From Chromatiales bacterium (GTDB taxonomy: Bacteria; Pseudomonadota; Gammaproteobacteria; JAGRCI01): 39,411 bases of DNA. A program made the translations under genes and the position numbers. Shown piece after piece: positions 1-9,826 of this stretch (within the stretch, counting starts at the first letter, position 1; every line of letters begins with the position of its first letter). The stretch spans positions 30,997-70,407 of the forward strand of contig JAGRGI010000045.1 in assembly GCA_020445565.1 (NCBI GenBank), in the 5' to 3' direction. The notes below the pieces were generated by a model. That model was not told where the DNA came from. It was given only the letters and a program-made list of their open reading frames with translations, and searched no databases.

Positions 1-925
1 AGTTGTGGAAGTATTCGTGGGCGATGACGCCTTCTATCTGCTCGTAGTCCGTGTCCGTGGCGGTGTCCGGACGCGCGAGCACGTACTTGGAATTGAACAC
101 GTTCAGGCCCTTGTTCTCCATGGCGCCCATGTTGAAGTCGTCCACTGCGACGATCATATAGATGTCCAGGTCGTATTCCAGTCCGAATACCTTCTCGTCC
201 CAGGCCATGGACCGTTTCAGGGATTGCATGGCGTGCTCGCATTGGTCCTGGTTGCGCTCCTCGACGAAGATGCGCAGAGCAACGTCTCGGCCGGAGGCGG
301 TGGTGTAGCTGTCCTCGATACGTACCAGGGGGCCGGCCACCAGAGCGAACAGATAGCTGGGTTTCGGGTGAGGGTCTTCCCAGGTCACGGCGTGTCGTCC
401 GTCGCCGAGGTCTTCTTCCTGTACCGGATTGCCGTTGGACAGCAACACCGGGTAGCGGGCGCGTTCGGCGACGATACGGGTGGTGAAGCGGGCCATGACG
501 TCGGGCCGGTCCAGGTAATAGGTGATCTTGCGAAAACCCTGGGCCTCGCACTGGGTGCAGAAGTTGCCGCTGGAGCGGTACAGGCCCTCAAGGCTGGTAT
601 TGCTTTCCGGGTGGATGCGGGTGCGGATCTCCAGGGTGAAGCGTTCCGGCGCTTGGGGCAGCACCATGCCCTCGGGATTCACGCTGTATTCGTCGCTCTC
701 CAGCCTGCGGCCATCCACGTGTACGGAAATCAGCTCCAGCTCTCTGCCGTCCAGCTCAAGAGGCTGGGGATGGTTGGCATGGTCGTGATTGGCGCGCAGT
801 TGCAGTCGGCTGGTTACCAGGGTCCCGGCTTCGCCCAGTTCCACGTCCAGATGGGTGGTGTCGATCCAATAGAGCGGCGGGCGGTAGTCTTTGAGCCAAG
901 TGGCTTTGTTGGTTTCGTTCAACAT
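1..925 (-). CDS. pepN: Aminopeptidase N, N-terminal 308 residues (3' end outside window)
   Basis: M1-family zinc aminopeptidase, a cytosolic enzyme that removes N-terminal residues from peptides. Only the N-terminal 308 residues are present because the gene runs off the left edge. Two family signatures are visible: the substrate-anchoring GAMEN motif at residues 267-271 and the zinc-binding HEYFH (HExxH) at 303-307, directly at the window boundary. The N-terminus (MLNETNKATWLKDYRPPLYW) matches the beta-sandwich start of proteobacterial PepN, which supports the ATG at 925. The gene diverges from the methyltransferase at 1035. No frame disruption is seen in the visible part. Confidence 0.95.
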   Translation of the reverse strand, partial: MLNETNKATWLKDYRPPLYWIDTTHLDVELGEAGTLVTSRLQLRANHDHANHPQPLELDGRELELISVHVDGRRLESDEYSVNPEGMVLPQAPERFTLEIRTRIHPESNTSLEGLYRSSGNFCTQCEAQGFRKITYYLDRPDVMARFTTRIVAERARYPVLLSNGNPVQEEDLGDGRHAVTWEDPHPKPSYLFALVAGPLVRIEDSYTTASGRDVALRIFVEERNQDQCEHAMQSLKRSMAWDEKVFGLEYDLDIYMIVAVDDFNMGAMENKGLNVFNSKYVLARPDTATDTDYEQIEGVIAHEYFHN

Positions 926-1001
926 GGCGGGGAATCTCGTTGATATTGTCTGGTGCCAGCTTAGTTGCCTTGCGTACTGAGGGTAGGACCTCATGGGCTG
1001 C

Positions 1002-1011
1002 GAGTATACTC
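1002..1011. promoter_or_regulatory. Perfect 10-bp palindrome in the pepN/methyltransferase divergent region
   Basis: GAGTATACTC is a perfect palindrome in the 109-bp gap between two divergent start codons. It holds a TATACT/AGTATA pair resembling a -10 box on both strands. A second dyad, AGTGT-TAT-ACACT, lies a few bases downstream. No convincing -35 element was found at 16-18 bp for either direction, so use as a shared promoter or operator is only a suggestion. Confidence 0.25.
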
Positions 1012-1034
1012 CCTAGTGTTATACACTTGCCGCC

Positions 1035-1889
1035 ATGACTACGAACCAGAAGAAACGTACCAAGGCGATCTCCGTGGGCCGCACAACCCGGCGCAAAACC
1101 ACCGAGGCGGACAAGGCCGATCGCTATCGGCTCTACCAGGAGTCCGTGCAGGATGTGGAGTCGGAGATCGATTTCGTCGACGAGACCTACACCCGCCTCA
1201 ATGGGGCCAAGGCCCGGTTGCTTCGGGAGGATTTCTGCGGCACAGCCAACACCGCCTGTGAGTGGGTGCGGCGTCGCAAGACCAATGTCGCCTACGCCAT
1301 CGATATCAATCCCGAGGCCCTGGCCTGGGGAATGACCAACAATGTTGCCGCCCTCACGCCAACAACCAAAAAACGGGTCCATCTGTTGGAAGGCGATGTG
1401 CGTTACGCCGAGACCGAGCCGCTGGATATCGTGCTGGCCATGAATTTTAGTTATTGGCTATTCATGGAGCGTGAGGAGATGCTGGAGTACTTCACCGGTG
1501 TGCACGGGGGCCTGGGGGATAAGGGCGTGTTTTTTCTGGATGCCTATGGTGGTTACGACGCGCCGCGCACCATACAGGAGACGCGCGAGTGCGACGGCTT
1601 CACTTATGAATGGGAACAGGCCAAGTTCAACCCCATTAACAGCGAAATGGATTGTTACATCCACTTCGGCTTTCCCGACGGATCGCGGATGGAAAAGGCG
1701 TTCACCTACACCTGGCGCCTGTGGACCCTGCCGGAGATCCGCGAAATGCTCTACGAGGCCGGCTTTCAACGGGTGACCATCTATTGGCAGGGATGGGACG
1801 AAGACGGTGAACCTGATGGGATATTCCAGCCGGCGGAGGAGGCCGAGCCGGATGCCGGTTGGATCTGCTATATCTCGGCGGAGAAGTAG
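1035..1889 (+). CDS. Class I SAM-dependent methyltransferase
   Basis: A 284-residue protein with a Rossmann-type methyltransferase core. The motif I region (LLREDFCGTANTACEW, about residues 62-77) is followed by an acidic strand end (AIDIN, about 88-92) that would bind S-adenosylmethionine. A motif II-like segment LDIVLAMNFSYW follows. The basic N-terminus (MTTNQKKRTK...TTRRKTTEADKADR) is probably disordered. The substrate cannot be read from the sequence. It stands alone, divergent from pepN and convergent with the glycosyltransferase (55-bp gap). The start is the first ATG of the frame; no strong Shine-Dalgarno sequence precedes it. Confidence 0.85.
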   Translation: MTTNQKKRTKAISVGRTTRRKTTEADKADRYRLYQESVQDVESEIDFVDETYTRLNGAKARLLREDFCGTANTACEWVRRRKTNVAYAIDINPEALAWGMTNNVAALTPTTKKRVHLLEGDVRYAETEPLDIVLAMNFSYWLFMEREEMLEYFTGVHGGLGDKGVFFLDAYGGYDAPRTIQETRECDGFTYEWEQAKFNPINSEMDCYIHFGFPDGSRMEKAFTYTWRLWTLPEIREMLYEAGFQRVTIYWQGWDEDGEPDGIFQPAEEAEPDAGWICYISAEK

Positions 1890-1944
1890 GCATTCGGTTG
1901 GCTGCCGGATTTCCACGGCGGGTAGTTTGTTTCGCCTACTGGTT

Positions 1945-2964
1945 TCAGCCCACCATCAGCCAATCCTGGCCTTGACGGTAACTCATGCCGATGAGGCGTG
2001 TGGAAATGATCTCCCGGGCCCCGTGACGAGCGACGTAGCCGAGTACGAAGGGCTTGCCGGGCTGCCGTAGCCAAGCCGGCGGCACTACGGGAATGCCATC
2101 GATGCGATTGCCGATCTTGCGTGGGTCGATGTCGATCCAGGCCGTCGGACGGTAGCCGAGATCCATCAGATGTCTGGCCCGCTGACGGGTGGATTTGCCG
2201 GCGCCCCAGAAGGCCAATGGACGGTCTTTCAGTCGTGGATCGGTTGCCAGATAGCGCGCGCGGAGGCGGTCGAAGGCTTGCCGCGAGCAGCGCGGATCGG
2301 TCCGCGACAGGCGCTGAGGCGATTCGCGCCAATCCAAGAGGATTTCCGGCAGCTTACCCATTATCCGCCCAGCGCGATGCAGGCGTAGCCAGAGGTCGTA
2401 GTCTTCGGGAAAATCCCCCGGCCGGTAGCCACCCAGTTCAAGCACATGGGAACGGCGAAACATCACGCTGGGGTGAACGAAGGGGGACTCGACGTAGATT
2501 TCCGTGGCGATCTGTTCCGGTGTCAGGCAGGCGTTTTGCCAGCGCATGTATTCGCGCATCCCGGTCTGGACGATCTGCTCAGGGAACAGACGTGCCTGGC
2601 AGGCGATCAATGTCCAGTGCGGGTGACTGCTGGCGTGGGCCAACTGGCGTTGCAGGCGTTGAGGGTGCATTCGGTCGTCGGCATCCATACGGGCGACCCA
2701 TTGGCTTCGGGCCATCCGTAACCCCAGATTCAGCGCCGAGACCAGGCCGCGTTCTCCCGCTGCGGTTGCCAGCGGTCGAAGACGCGGTTCGGTGGCCGCG
2801 ATTGCCTGGAGCCAGCGGGGACCATCGTCGCGGCTGCCATCGTCTATGGCCAGCAGTTCAAAATCACCATGGGTTTGTGCAAGCGCCGACCCAACGGCCT
2901 CTGGAAGGGTCTCCCGTGCATCGCGATAGGGCAGAACGATGCTGACGGCGGGTGACGAATTCAA
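1945..2964 (-). CDS. Family 2 glycosyltransferase with an extra C-terminal Rossmann-like domain
   Basis: A 339-residue inverting glycosyltransferase of the GT-A fold. The opening (VSIVLPYRD), the DDGS loop and the MDADD metal/nucleotide-sugar motif identify the family. The last ~100 residues, starting at LAFWGAGKSTRQRARHL, look like a nucleotide- or sugar-binding Rossmann domain of the PglD N-terminal type, which is not part of the GT-A core. The frame stays open to 3003 (TTG). I prefer the TTG at 2964, which overlaps the stop of the upstream zinc-ribbon gene as TTGA and implies translational coupling. It is the last gene of the minus-strand run beginning with the MMPL exporter. Acceptor and donor sugars are unknown. 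Confidence 0.85.
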   Translation of the reverse strand: MNSSPAVSIVLPYRDARETLPEAVGSALAQTHGDFELLAIDDGSRDDGPRWLQAIAATEPRLRPLATAAGERGLVSALNLGLRMARSQWVARMDADDRMHPQRLQRQLAHASSHPHWTLIACQARLFPEQIVQTGMREYMRWQNACLTPEQIATEIYVESPFVHPSVMFRRSHVLELGGYRPGDFPEDYDLWLRLHRAGRIMGKLPEILLDWRESPQRLSRTDPRCSRQAFDRLRARYLATDPRLKDRPLAFWGAGKSTRQRARHLMDLGYRPTAWIDIDPRKIGNRIDGIPVVPPAWLRQPGKPFVLGYVARHGAREIISTRLIGMSYRQGQDWLMVG

Positions 2965-3155
2965 TCGTTCGAGGGGTCCACGACGCGATACAGCAGTTGG
3001 CAATTAGGGCAGTGGATGGAAACCACGCGTTGTCGCCATTCGGAAGGCGAGCTTAGCCCCTCAAAGTCGTCATCCGGTGGACGGGATTCGGTTTCGTGCT
3101 GCAATTCATTGCCGCAGACAACACACCGGTCTGGGTTTTTCTGATCCATAGACAT
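2961..3155 (-). CDS. Small zinc-ribbon (CPxCG-type) protein
   Basis: A 64-residue protein with two cysteine pairs: CVVC near residues 12-15 and CPNC near residues 49-52. This is the layout of a small zinc ribbon. The middle is acidic and probably flexible. The gene starts 5 bp after the stop of the LolA-like gene and its TGA overlaps the TTG chosen for the glycosyltransferase, so it is clearly part of the operon. A second in-frame ATG lies two codons downstream. No function is known to me. A metal-binding accessory role is inference from the cysteine spacing. Confidence 0.7.
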   Translation of the reverse strand: MSMDQKNPDRCVVCGNELQHETESRPPDDDFEGLSSPSEWRQRVVSIHCPNCQLLYRVVDPSND

Positions 3156-3160
3156 GTCGG

Positions 3161-3946
3161 TCAGCGCGCCCGTTTCAGGCTGTTCTTGTTGAAATCCCTA
3201 TCGCTCAAACCGTTGTCAAAACGATAATCGGACCAATGCAGCGTGGTGCTCTTGCCGGTCTGATGATTTTTCATCTCCATGCGGCTGGTGCGCCAGTACT
3301 TGCCAAGGTATTGCTTGAATTCGTGCTGCGTGAGGGTTTTGAGCAGGGTGTTCTTACGGTCGTAGTATTCGATTTTGAGCGCCTGGAGCATTTCTTTGTC
3401 CATCCACACGAGTTGCCGCGTGTAGCCGGAATACTCGTAGGCCGGTATGCGCTCGATCACGTCCACGGGTCGCCCCTCATGGCTTTCTTCACGCAGCCAG
3501 CGGTAGGTGTACTTCTCCACTTCCTGGGAGCTGAGGTCTTCGTAGGCGAATTCACTTCCCATGAACGGACCGGATTTGTTCCGCGAGGCAATGCGTTTGA
3601 CACGTTTCAGTGCGGGCAGAAACAGCCACTGATCGTCAGGCTCGATGGCGTGGGAGAAGCTCAGGAAAGCGGTTCCCTTGACATCGGGAGGGGAGTCGAA
3701 AATCGAAAGGCTTTTGTCGCCGTCACCTTGGACCTCCAGGGTTTTGGTTCGCACCTGTCGAATACTGGTGTCGCCCTGGCGGTTGCGTAACACCATCTCC
3801 ATGGAGGTGGTCTGGTCCTTCCAGCCACTGTCCTGGCGGTCAGCCTCCTGGGCGATGGTCAGGCCCTTCTGGGCGGCGACATCGGCCAGCAGCGGCCCGC
3901 TAAACAGGAGAGACAGACTGGGGAGCAGCAGCAGGAGGCGCAGCAT
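3161..3946 (-). CDS. Outer membrane lipoprotein-sorting (LolA-like) periplasmic protein
   Basis: A 261-residue protein starting with a signal peptide (MLRLLLLLPSLSLLFSGPLLA). It resembles the LolA_like family annotated as 'outer membrane lipoprotein-sorting protein' and found next to MMPL exporters. Segments such as SIFDSPPDVKGTAFLSF, QWLFLPALKRVKRI and GPFMGSEFAYEDL are typical of this beta-barrel-like fold with a hydrophobic cavity. The ATG at 3946 has GAGGG eight bases upstream and lies 47 bp inside the end of the MMPL gene, so the two are co-expressed. The likely role is to accept a lipid or lipophilic cargo from the exporter in the periplasm. Cargo is unknown. Confidence 0.85.
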   Translation of the reverse strand: MLRLLLLLPSLSLLFSGPLLADVAAQKGLTIAQEADRQDSGWKDQTTSMEMVLRNRQGDTSIRQVRTKTLEVQGDGDKSLSIFDSPPDVKGTAFLSFSHAIEPDDQWLFLPALKRVKRIASRNKSGPFMGSEFAYEDLSSQEVEKYTYRWLREESHEGRPVDVIERIPAYEYSGYTRQLVWMDKEMLQALKIEYYDRKNTLLKTLTQHEFKQYLGKYWRTSRMEMKNHQTGKSTTLHWSDYRFDNGLSDRDFNKNSLKRAR

Positions 3947-6236
3947 CGATATTGCCCTCGATCTTTATCAGCAATGGTGGAAGGAAGAGAAAATCGGCCA
4001 GCAATGCGAAAAACAGCACGACCGCGGTCAACAGGCCCATACCAGAGTTTAGCTGGAAGTGGGAAAAGGAGAGTATGGCGAAGCCGATGATCAGCACCAG
4101 TGAGGTGATGAACAGCGCCAGCCCGACACTGGAAAAGGCGTAGCGGACCGCCGCTCCCGGTGCCAGTTGCTGCTCTCGGCGGGCGCGCAGGTACTTGCTC
4201 AGAAAGTGGACGGTGTCATCCACCACGATGCCCAGTGTCATTCCCGTCACGACCGAGAGGGCAAGTCCTACCTCGCCCACGGTCATACCCCAAAGCCCGA
4301 AAGCCATGCCGGCCGGGACCAGATTCGGGATCATACTGGTCAGGCCAATCTTCACCGAACGCAGGGCGACGACCAATATCAGCGAGATCACCACCAATGC
4401 CACTGTGGTGCCCCAAAGCATGGTACGTATGTTGCGGGCGCCAATGTGCGCGAACATGATGGTGGGACTGGAACCATGTGTGGCGAGTTCCGGCGCGTTG
4501 GCCTCGAACCACTGCTGGACCCGCTCTTCCAGGGCCAATACCTCCTTGGTGGATATCTTGTGCATGGTTACGGTGATGCGGGTGGCGGACTTGTCGACGT
4601 TGATCTGGTTGTTGAGGTCCAGACCGTAGGGCAGGGACATCTCGTAGAGCAACAGATACTGGGCGGTCAGTTCGCGGTTTTCAGGGAGTCGGTACCAGTT
4701 TTGATCATCGCTATGCAAATTGCGGTTTAGCCGGCGCAGTACATCGGTGATCGTGTTGACGTGGACCACATGCGGCTGTTCGCGCAGCCAGTTGGCCAGC
4801 CGATCGACTTTTTGCAGAAATTCAGGGTCGCTGATGCCATTGCTGGCGCCGCTGTCGAGGGAATAGTCGATGCGATAGAGACCGCCCAGATTCTTGTCCA
4901 CTTCATCGGAGTCGACGCGAAAGTCGACGGTTTCGTCGAAATAGTTCACGAATATGTCGTTGAGCTGGTTGCGCGGGACCTGGGACACCAGCAGTACCAC
5001 GACCACGGCCATGCCCCAGAACAGGATGTTGTGGCGACGCACCACGAAATCGCCGAAGCGGTTCATCCAACGCGATTCCAGGGTATTGACCTTGCCCGGT
5101 CGGGCCGGCAACAACAGCATGAGGGCGGGCAGAAAACCGACCGCCAGCACGAAAGATGCCGCCACACCGATGGCGACGATGTTACCGAGATGTCGAAACG
5201 GCGGCGCATCGGAGAAATTCATGCTCAGGAAGCCGACGATGGTAGTCAGGCTGGTCAGGAACACCGGTTGCAGATTGATGCGCAGACTCTCGCTCATGGC
5301 TCTTTGCCGGTCCTGTCCCAGGCGCAAATTGTGGTAATAACTCACCAGAATGTGCACGGAGCTGGCGATGGCCATGGTCAGGATGATGGTGGGGGAGGCC
5401 GCCGAGGGTGGCGTGAGCGGGAATCCGATATAGCCCCCAAGCCCCAAGCCGGTCGCAATCGACATCAGGATCACCAGCACGGTAGCGAGCATGCCGGACA
5501 GGCTGCGAAGCATGAAACCCAAAACGAGCAACATGGCGGCGAAGGAGATGGGAACCAGACTGGCCATGTCGGCGCGACTCTGCTCGGCAAAGGTGTTGTT
5601 CATGATGACCATGCCGGTGGAGAAGAAGCGGATGTCCGGGTATTCGCTTTCCAGACGCTGGACCAGTTCACGTGCATGCGCCACCGCCTGCGGACCTTCC
5701 ACGTGTTCGTCGATGCCGGGAAGTTCGATGGTGATGTTTACCGCCGTCACACTCCCGTCCGCCGAGACCAGGCGATTGACCAGCAAGGGTTCGTGGAGGG
5801 CGGTAAGGCGAATCGCGAGCAGGTCGTCGTCGCTCAAGGAGTCCGCTGAGTAGACCAGGTCTTCCACCACCAATTCATCGCCGTCGGCGTAGGTATGCTG
5901 AAAATTGGCGATGGAGTCGACGCGCAGCGAATGCGGAATCTGCCAGGCGGCCTCGGTGAGTTCACGGACGGCGGCAAGGGTCTTCCGGGTAAATACCTCC
6001 CTGTTCCCGGGAGCCAGCATGATCAGGATGTTGTCCTGCTTGTTGTAGGTGTTTTCCAGGGTTTCGAACGCCTGAAGCTGGGGATTTTCCTTGCTGAAAA
6101 ACACCCGATAGTCGTTGGTGAATTCCAGGTGGCGCGCCCCGCTGGCGGCGGCAACCACCAGCAGCGGGATTGCCAGCAAAAACCACCATCGGTGATGCAC
6201 TATCCAGGTGCTGAACCACACTTCGAACCGACTCAA
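3900..6236 (-). CDS. RND/MMPL superfamily exporter
   Basis: An inner-membrane protein of 778 residues with the two-repeat RND/MMPL topology. An N-terminal membrane helix (about residues 15-32) is followed by a large periplasmic domain, a cluster of five or more helices (from FAAMLLVLGFMLRSL), a second periplasmic domain and a second helix cluster. The latter holds GIVVDDTVHFLSKY, the acidic motif of the proton-relay helix. The family moves lipids or other hydrophobic compounds using proton motive force. It precedes the LolA-like gene, a common pairing. The frame is open to a TTG at 6254, but I chose the TTG at 6236 because GGAGG lies exactly six bases before it. Confidence 0.88.
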   Translation of the reverse strand: MSRFEVWFSTWIVHHRWWFLLAIPLLVVAAASGARHLEFTNDYRVFFSKENPQLQAFETLENTYNKQDNILIMLAPGNREVFTRKTLAAVRELTEAAWQIPHSLRVDSIANFQHTYADGDELVVEDLVYSADSLSDDDLLAIRLTALHEPLLVNRLVSADGSVTAVNITIELPGIDEHVEGPQAVAHARELVQRLESEYPDIRFFSTGMVIMNNTFAEQSRADMASLVPISFAAMLLVLGFMLRSLSGMLATVLVILMSIATGLGLGGYIGFPLTPPSAASPTIILTMAIASSVHILVSYYHNLRLGQDRQRAMSESLRINLQPVFLTSLTTIVGFLSMNFSDAPPFRHLGNIVAIGVAASFVLAVGFLPALMLLLPARPGKVNTLESRWMNRFGDFVVRRHNILFWGMAVVVVLLVSQVPRNQLNDIFVNYFDETVDFRVDSDEVDKNLGGLYRIDYSLDSGASNGISDPEFLQKVDRLANWLREQPHVVHVNTITDVLRRLNRNLHSDDQNWYRLPENRELTAQYLLLYEMSLPYGLDLNNQINVDKSATRITVTMHKISTKEVLALEERVQQWFEANAPELATHGSSPTIMFAHIGARNIRTMLWGTTVALVVISLILVVALRSVKIGLTSMIPNLVPAGMAFGLWGMTVGEVGLALSVVTGMTLGIVVDDTVHFLSKYLRARREQQLAPGAAVRYAFSSVGLALFITSLVLIIGFAILSFSHFQLNSGMGLLTAVVLFFALLADFLFLPPLLIKIEGNIDAAPPAAAPQSVSPV

Positions 6237-6247
6237 GCCATACCTCC
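6233..6247 (-). promoter_or_regulatory. Shine-Dalgarno site that selects a TTG start, with a two-codon ATG frame inside
   Basis: Read on the minus strand, GGAGG (6247-6243) is followed by TATGGC and then TTG (6236-6234), an ideal spacing for the TTG. The only nearby ATG (6241-6239) is one base from the GGAGG and opens a minimal frame, ATG GCT TGA, that ends across the TTG. The layout argues for TTG initiation of the exporter and for weak expression. Confidence 0.55.
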
Positions 6248-6433
6248 AAACCAATCGTGTCCTTGGCGCGGATTGGCTCCGCGTCGAGATTCTAAGCGGG
6301 TGTCGGGGGTGGCCTTTTAGGTCATGCCACCTTGATGAAAGCCCCGTATTTCCCGGTAGTCGTGTCGCGTTTTACCGACTAATGCCGAGACACAGTACAC
6401 GGCATCGAAATTTCTACTTTGCGAATGCGGCTC

Positions 6434-6511
6434 TTAGCCTACTGCACTCTGCATGGACGGCAGAGGCGATTGCCCGATCAGGAAACTAACAGTGCTGAGC
6501 ACCACAAGCAA
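6434..6511 (-). other. 25-codon hydrophobic frame directly after batB; possible batD remnant
   Basis: Six bases after the stop of the BatB/BatC fusion, a TTG (6511) preceded by AGGGGG opens a frame of 25 codons ending in TAA. Its translation (LLVVLSTVSFLIGQSPLPS...) looks like the first part of a signal peptide. In many Bat operons the next gene is batD, which starts with a signal peptide and is missing here. The frame could be a decayed batD start, a tiny membrane peptide, or chance. The rest of the ~280-bp gap (6237-6516) shows no gene and no convincing promoter. Confidence 0.15.
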
Positions 6512-6516
6512 TCCCC

Positions 6517-8360
<1,844 letters not shown>

Positions 8361-8364
<4 letters not shown>

Positions 8365-9350
8365 GCCCGCCACCGCAAGGAGATACCGCCCCACAGGGTC
8401 GAGAGCAGCAGTGCCAGGCCCAGCGGCCAAGGGTAGAGGGCGTGCACGGGGCGGAAGGATTCGGTCTCGTCGCCCCTGGGCTCCAGCCGGTCCAGTTCTT
8501 GGTAAGTTTCTTCCAGGGCCTCGGTGTCGCGGACCCGGAAATAACGCCCGCCAGTCAGTTCTGCGATGCGCGTGAGGGTTTCCTCGTCCAGGTCCGACGA
8601 GGGGTTGACCACTCGACTTCCCAGGACTGAGCGCACTCGCATGGCATCGGCGCCCAAGCCGATGGTGTAGATGCGGATGCCGTCATCGGCAGCCAGGCGG
8701 GCCGCCTCCAGGGGTACCAGGGTACCGGCTGTGTTGGCGCCATCGGTGAGCAGGATCAACACGCGTTCCGCGGCCGGAAGTGCTGATAGACGTTTTACCG
8801 CCAGGCCGATGGCATCGCCAATGGCCGTGGCGCGCCCTGCCAAGCCGATTTCGGCCTCTTCCAGCATCCGGGAAACCGTCTGCCGATCGAAGGTTAGAGG
8901 GGTCTGTAGATAGGGTTGTGACCCGAACAGAATCAACCCCAGCCGGTCTCCCTGCCGCTCTTGCAGAAACCGGCCGGCGACCTTTTTCACTGCCTCCAGC
9001 CGGTTGCTGCGATAATCGTTCACCACAAAATCGGTCTGTGCCATGCTGCGTGACAGGTCCACAGCCAGCAACAGGTCGCGTCCGGCTACCGGCAGTTGCA
9101 CAGGCTCGCCCAACCACTGGGGACGACTGGCGGCCAGCAACAGCAGCAGCCACAAGGCGGAGGCGAGCAGAATCTCGAGCAAGCGGCTGCGTTTGGTGTC
9201 GGTATCGCCGTCGGCAAGGTCGACGATTTCGCCGAAGGCGGGCCAACGCAGTGCTTCTGAGGCGGCGCTGGGCGCCTTCGGCAGCAGCCAGCGTAACAAC
9301 AGGGGCAGGGGCGCGAGCAGCAACACCCAGGGCCAGGCCAGGTGAATCAT
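8361..9350 (-). CDS. batA: BatA: VWA-domain membrane protein
   Basis: A 329-residue protein with the Bat layout: two N-terminal membrane helices (about 5-20 and 58-75), a VWA domain starting at DLLLAVDLSRSM with MIDAS DLSRS at 98-102, a later MIDAS segment TDGANTAGT, and a C-terminal helix. The long periplasm-facing VWA domain probably binds a partner through a metal ion. The frame extends upstream without a stop to 9743, but the ATG at 9350 overlaps the DUF4381 stop as ATGA and gives the family N-terminus MIHLAWPWVLLL. Its own stop overlaps the batB start by 4 bp. Confidence 0.92.
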
Positions 9351-9826
9351 CCGCGTTTGTCTCCGTTTGCCCGTACCCAGGCGCTGACAACATCGGCCAG
9401 TTCCGGTTTGGGGGGTACCGGCGGCCGGTCCTGGAAAGGCGTTTCGAGCAAGGTTGCGATGTCTGCCGGGGCCAGGGATTTCTGACCATGGGCGAGCAGG
9501 AAAGCCTGCCAGCGTTCGCCGCTCAAGCCGGCCACCTGTTCGCGTGGATAACGTTGCAGGGCGAAGCGGCGCAAGACCTCGGACAATCTGGCGCAAAAGG
9601 ATTGGCCGTCCTGGTTGCGGAGGTAGTCTTGTTGCGCTTGGCGGATGGCGCGCAAGGCGGCGCGGCGGTCGGCGGGAAAACGGCGGCGCAACCAACGGAT
9701 CGATACGGTTGCCATGGCGATGAACAACAGGCACAGGAGCCACCAGCCGGGGGCCGGAGGCCAGTCGGAGACGGCTGTGGGCAGGCTAATATCGCGCAGT
9801 TCGGCGAGAGGGTCCTGCGGATTCAT
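9347..9826 (-). CDS. DUF4381 membrane protein of the MoxR/Bat operon
   Basis: A 159-residue protein with the DUF4381 opening LRDISLPTAVSDWPPAPGWW, one membrane helix (about 27-45) followed by RWLRRRF, and a mostly helical cytoplasmic part. Members sit between the DUF58 and BatA genes in proteobacterial MoxR operons, exactly as here, and are thought to be part of the same membrane complex. The ATG at 9826 overlaps the DUF58 stop as ATGA. Molecular function is unknown. Confidence 0.88.
   Translation of the reverse strand: MNPQDPLAELRDISLPTAVSDWPPAPGWWLLCLLFIAMATVSIRWLRRRFPADRRAALRAIRQAQQDYLRNQDGQSFCARLSEVLRRFALQRYPREQVAGLSGERWQAFLLAHGQKSLAPADIATLLETPFQDRPPVPPKPELADVVSAWVRANGDKRG

Noticed and set aside
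4761..5849. 362-codon plus-strand frame rich in His, Gln and Asp
   Set aside because: Antisense to the exporter gene; the composition is the mirror of membrane-helix codons rather than a real protein.
9351..9743. N-terminal extension of BatA
   Set aside because: The open frame is an overlap with DUF4381 coding sequence; the ATG at 9350 gives the family start and a 4-bp overlap.
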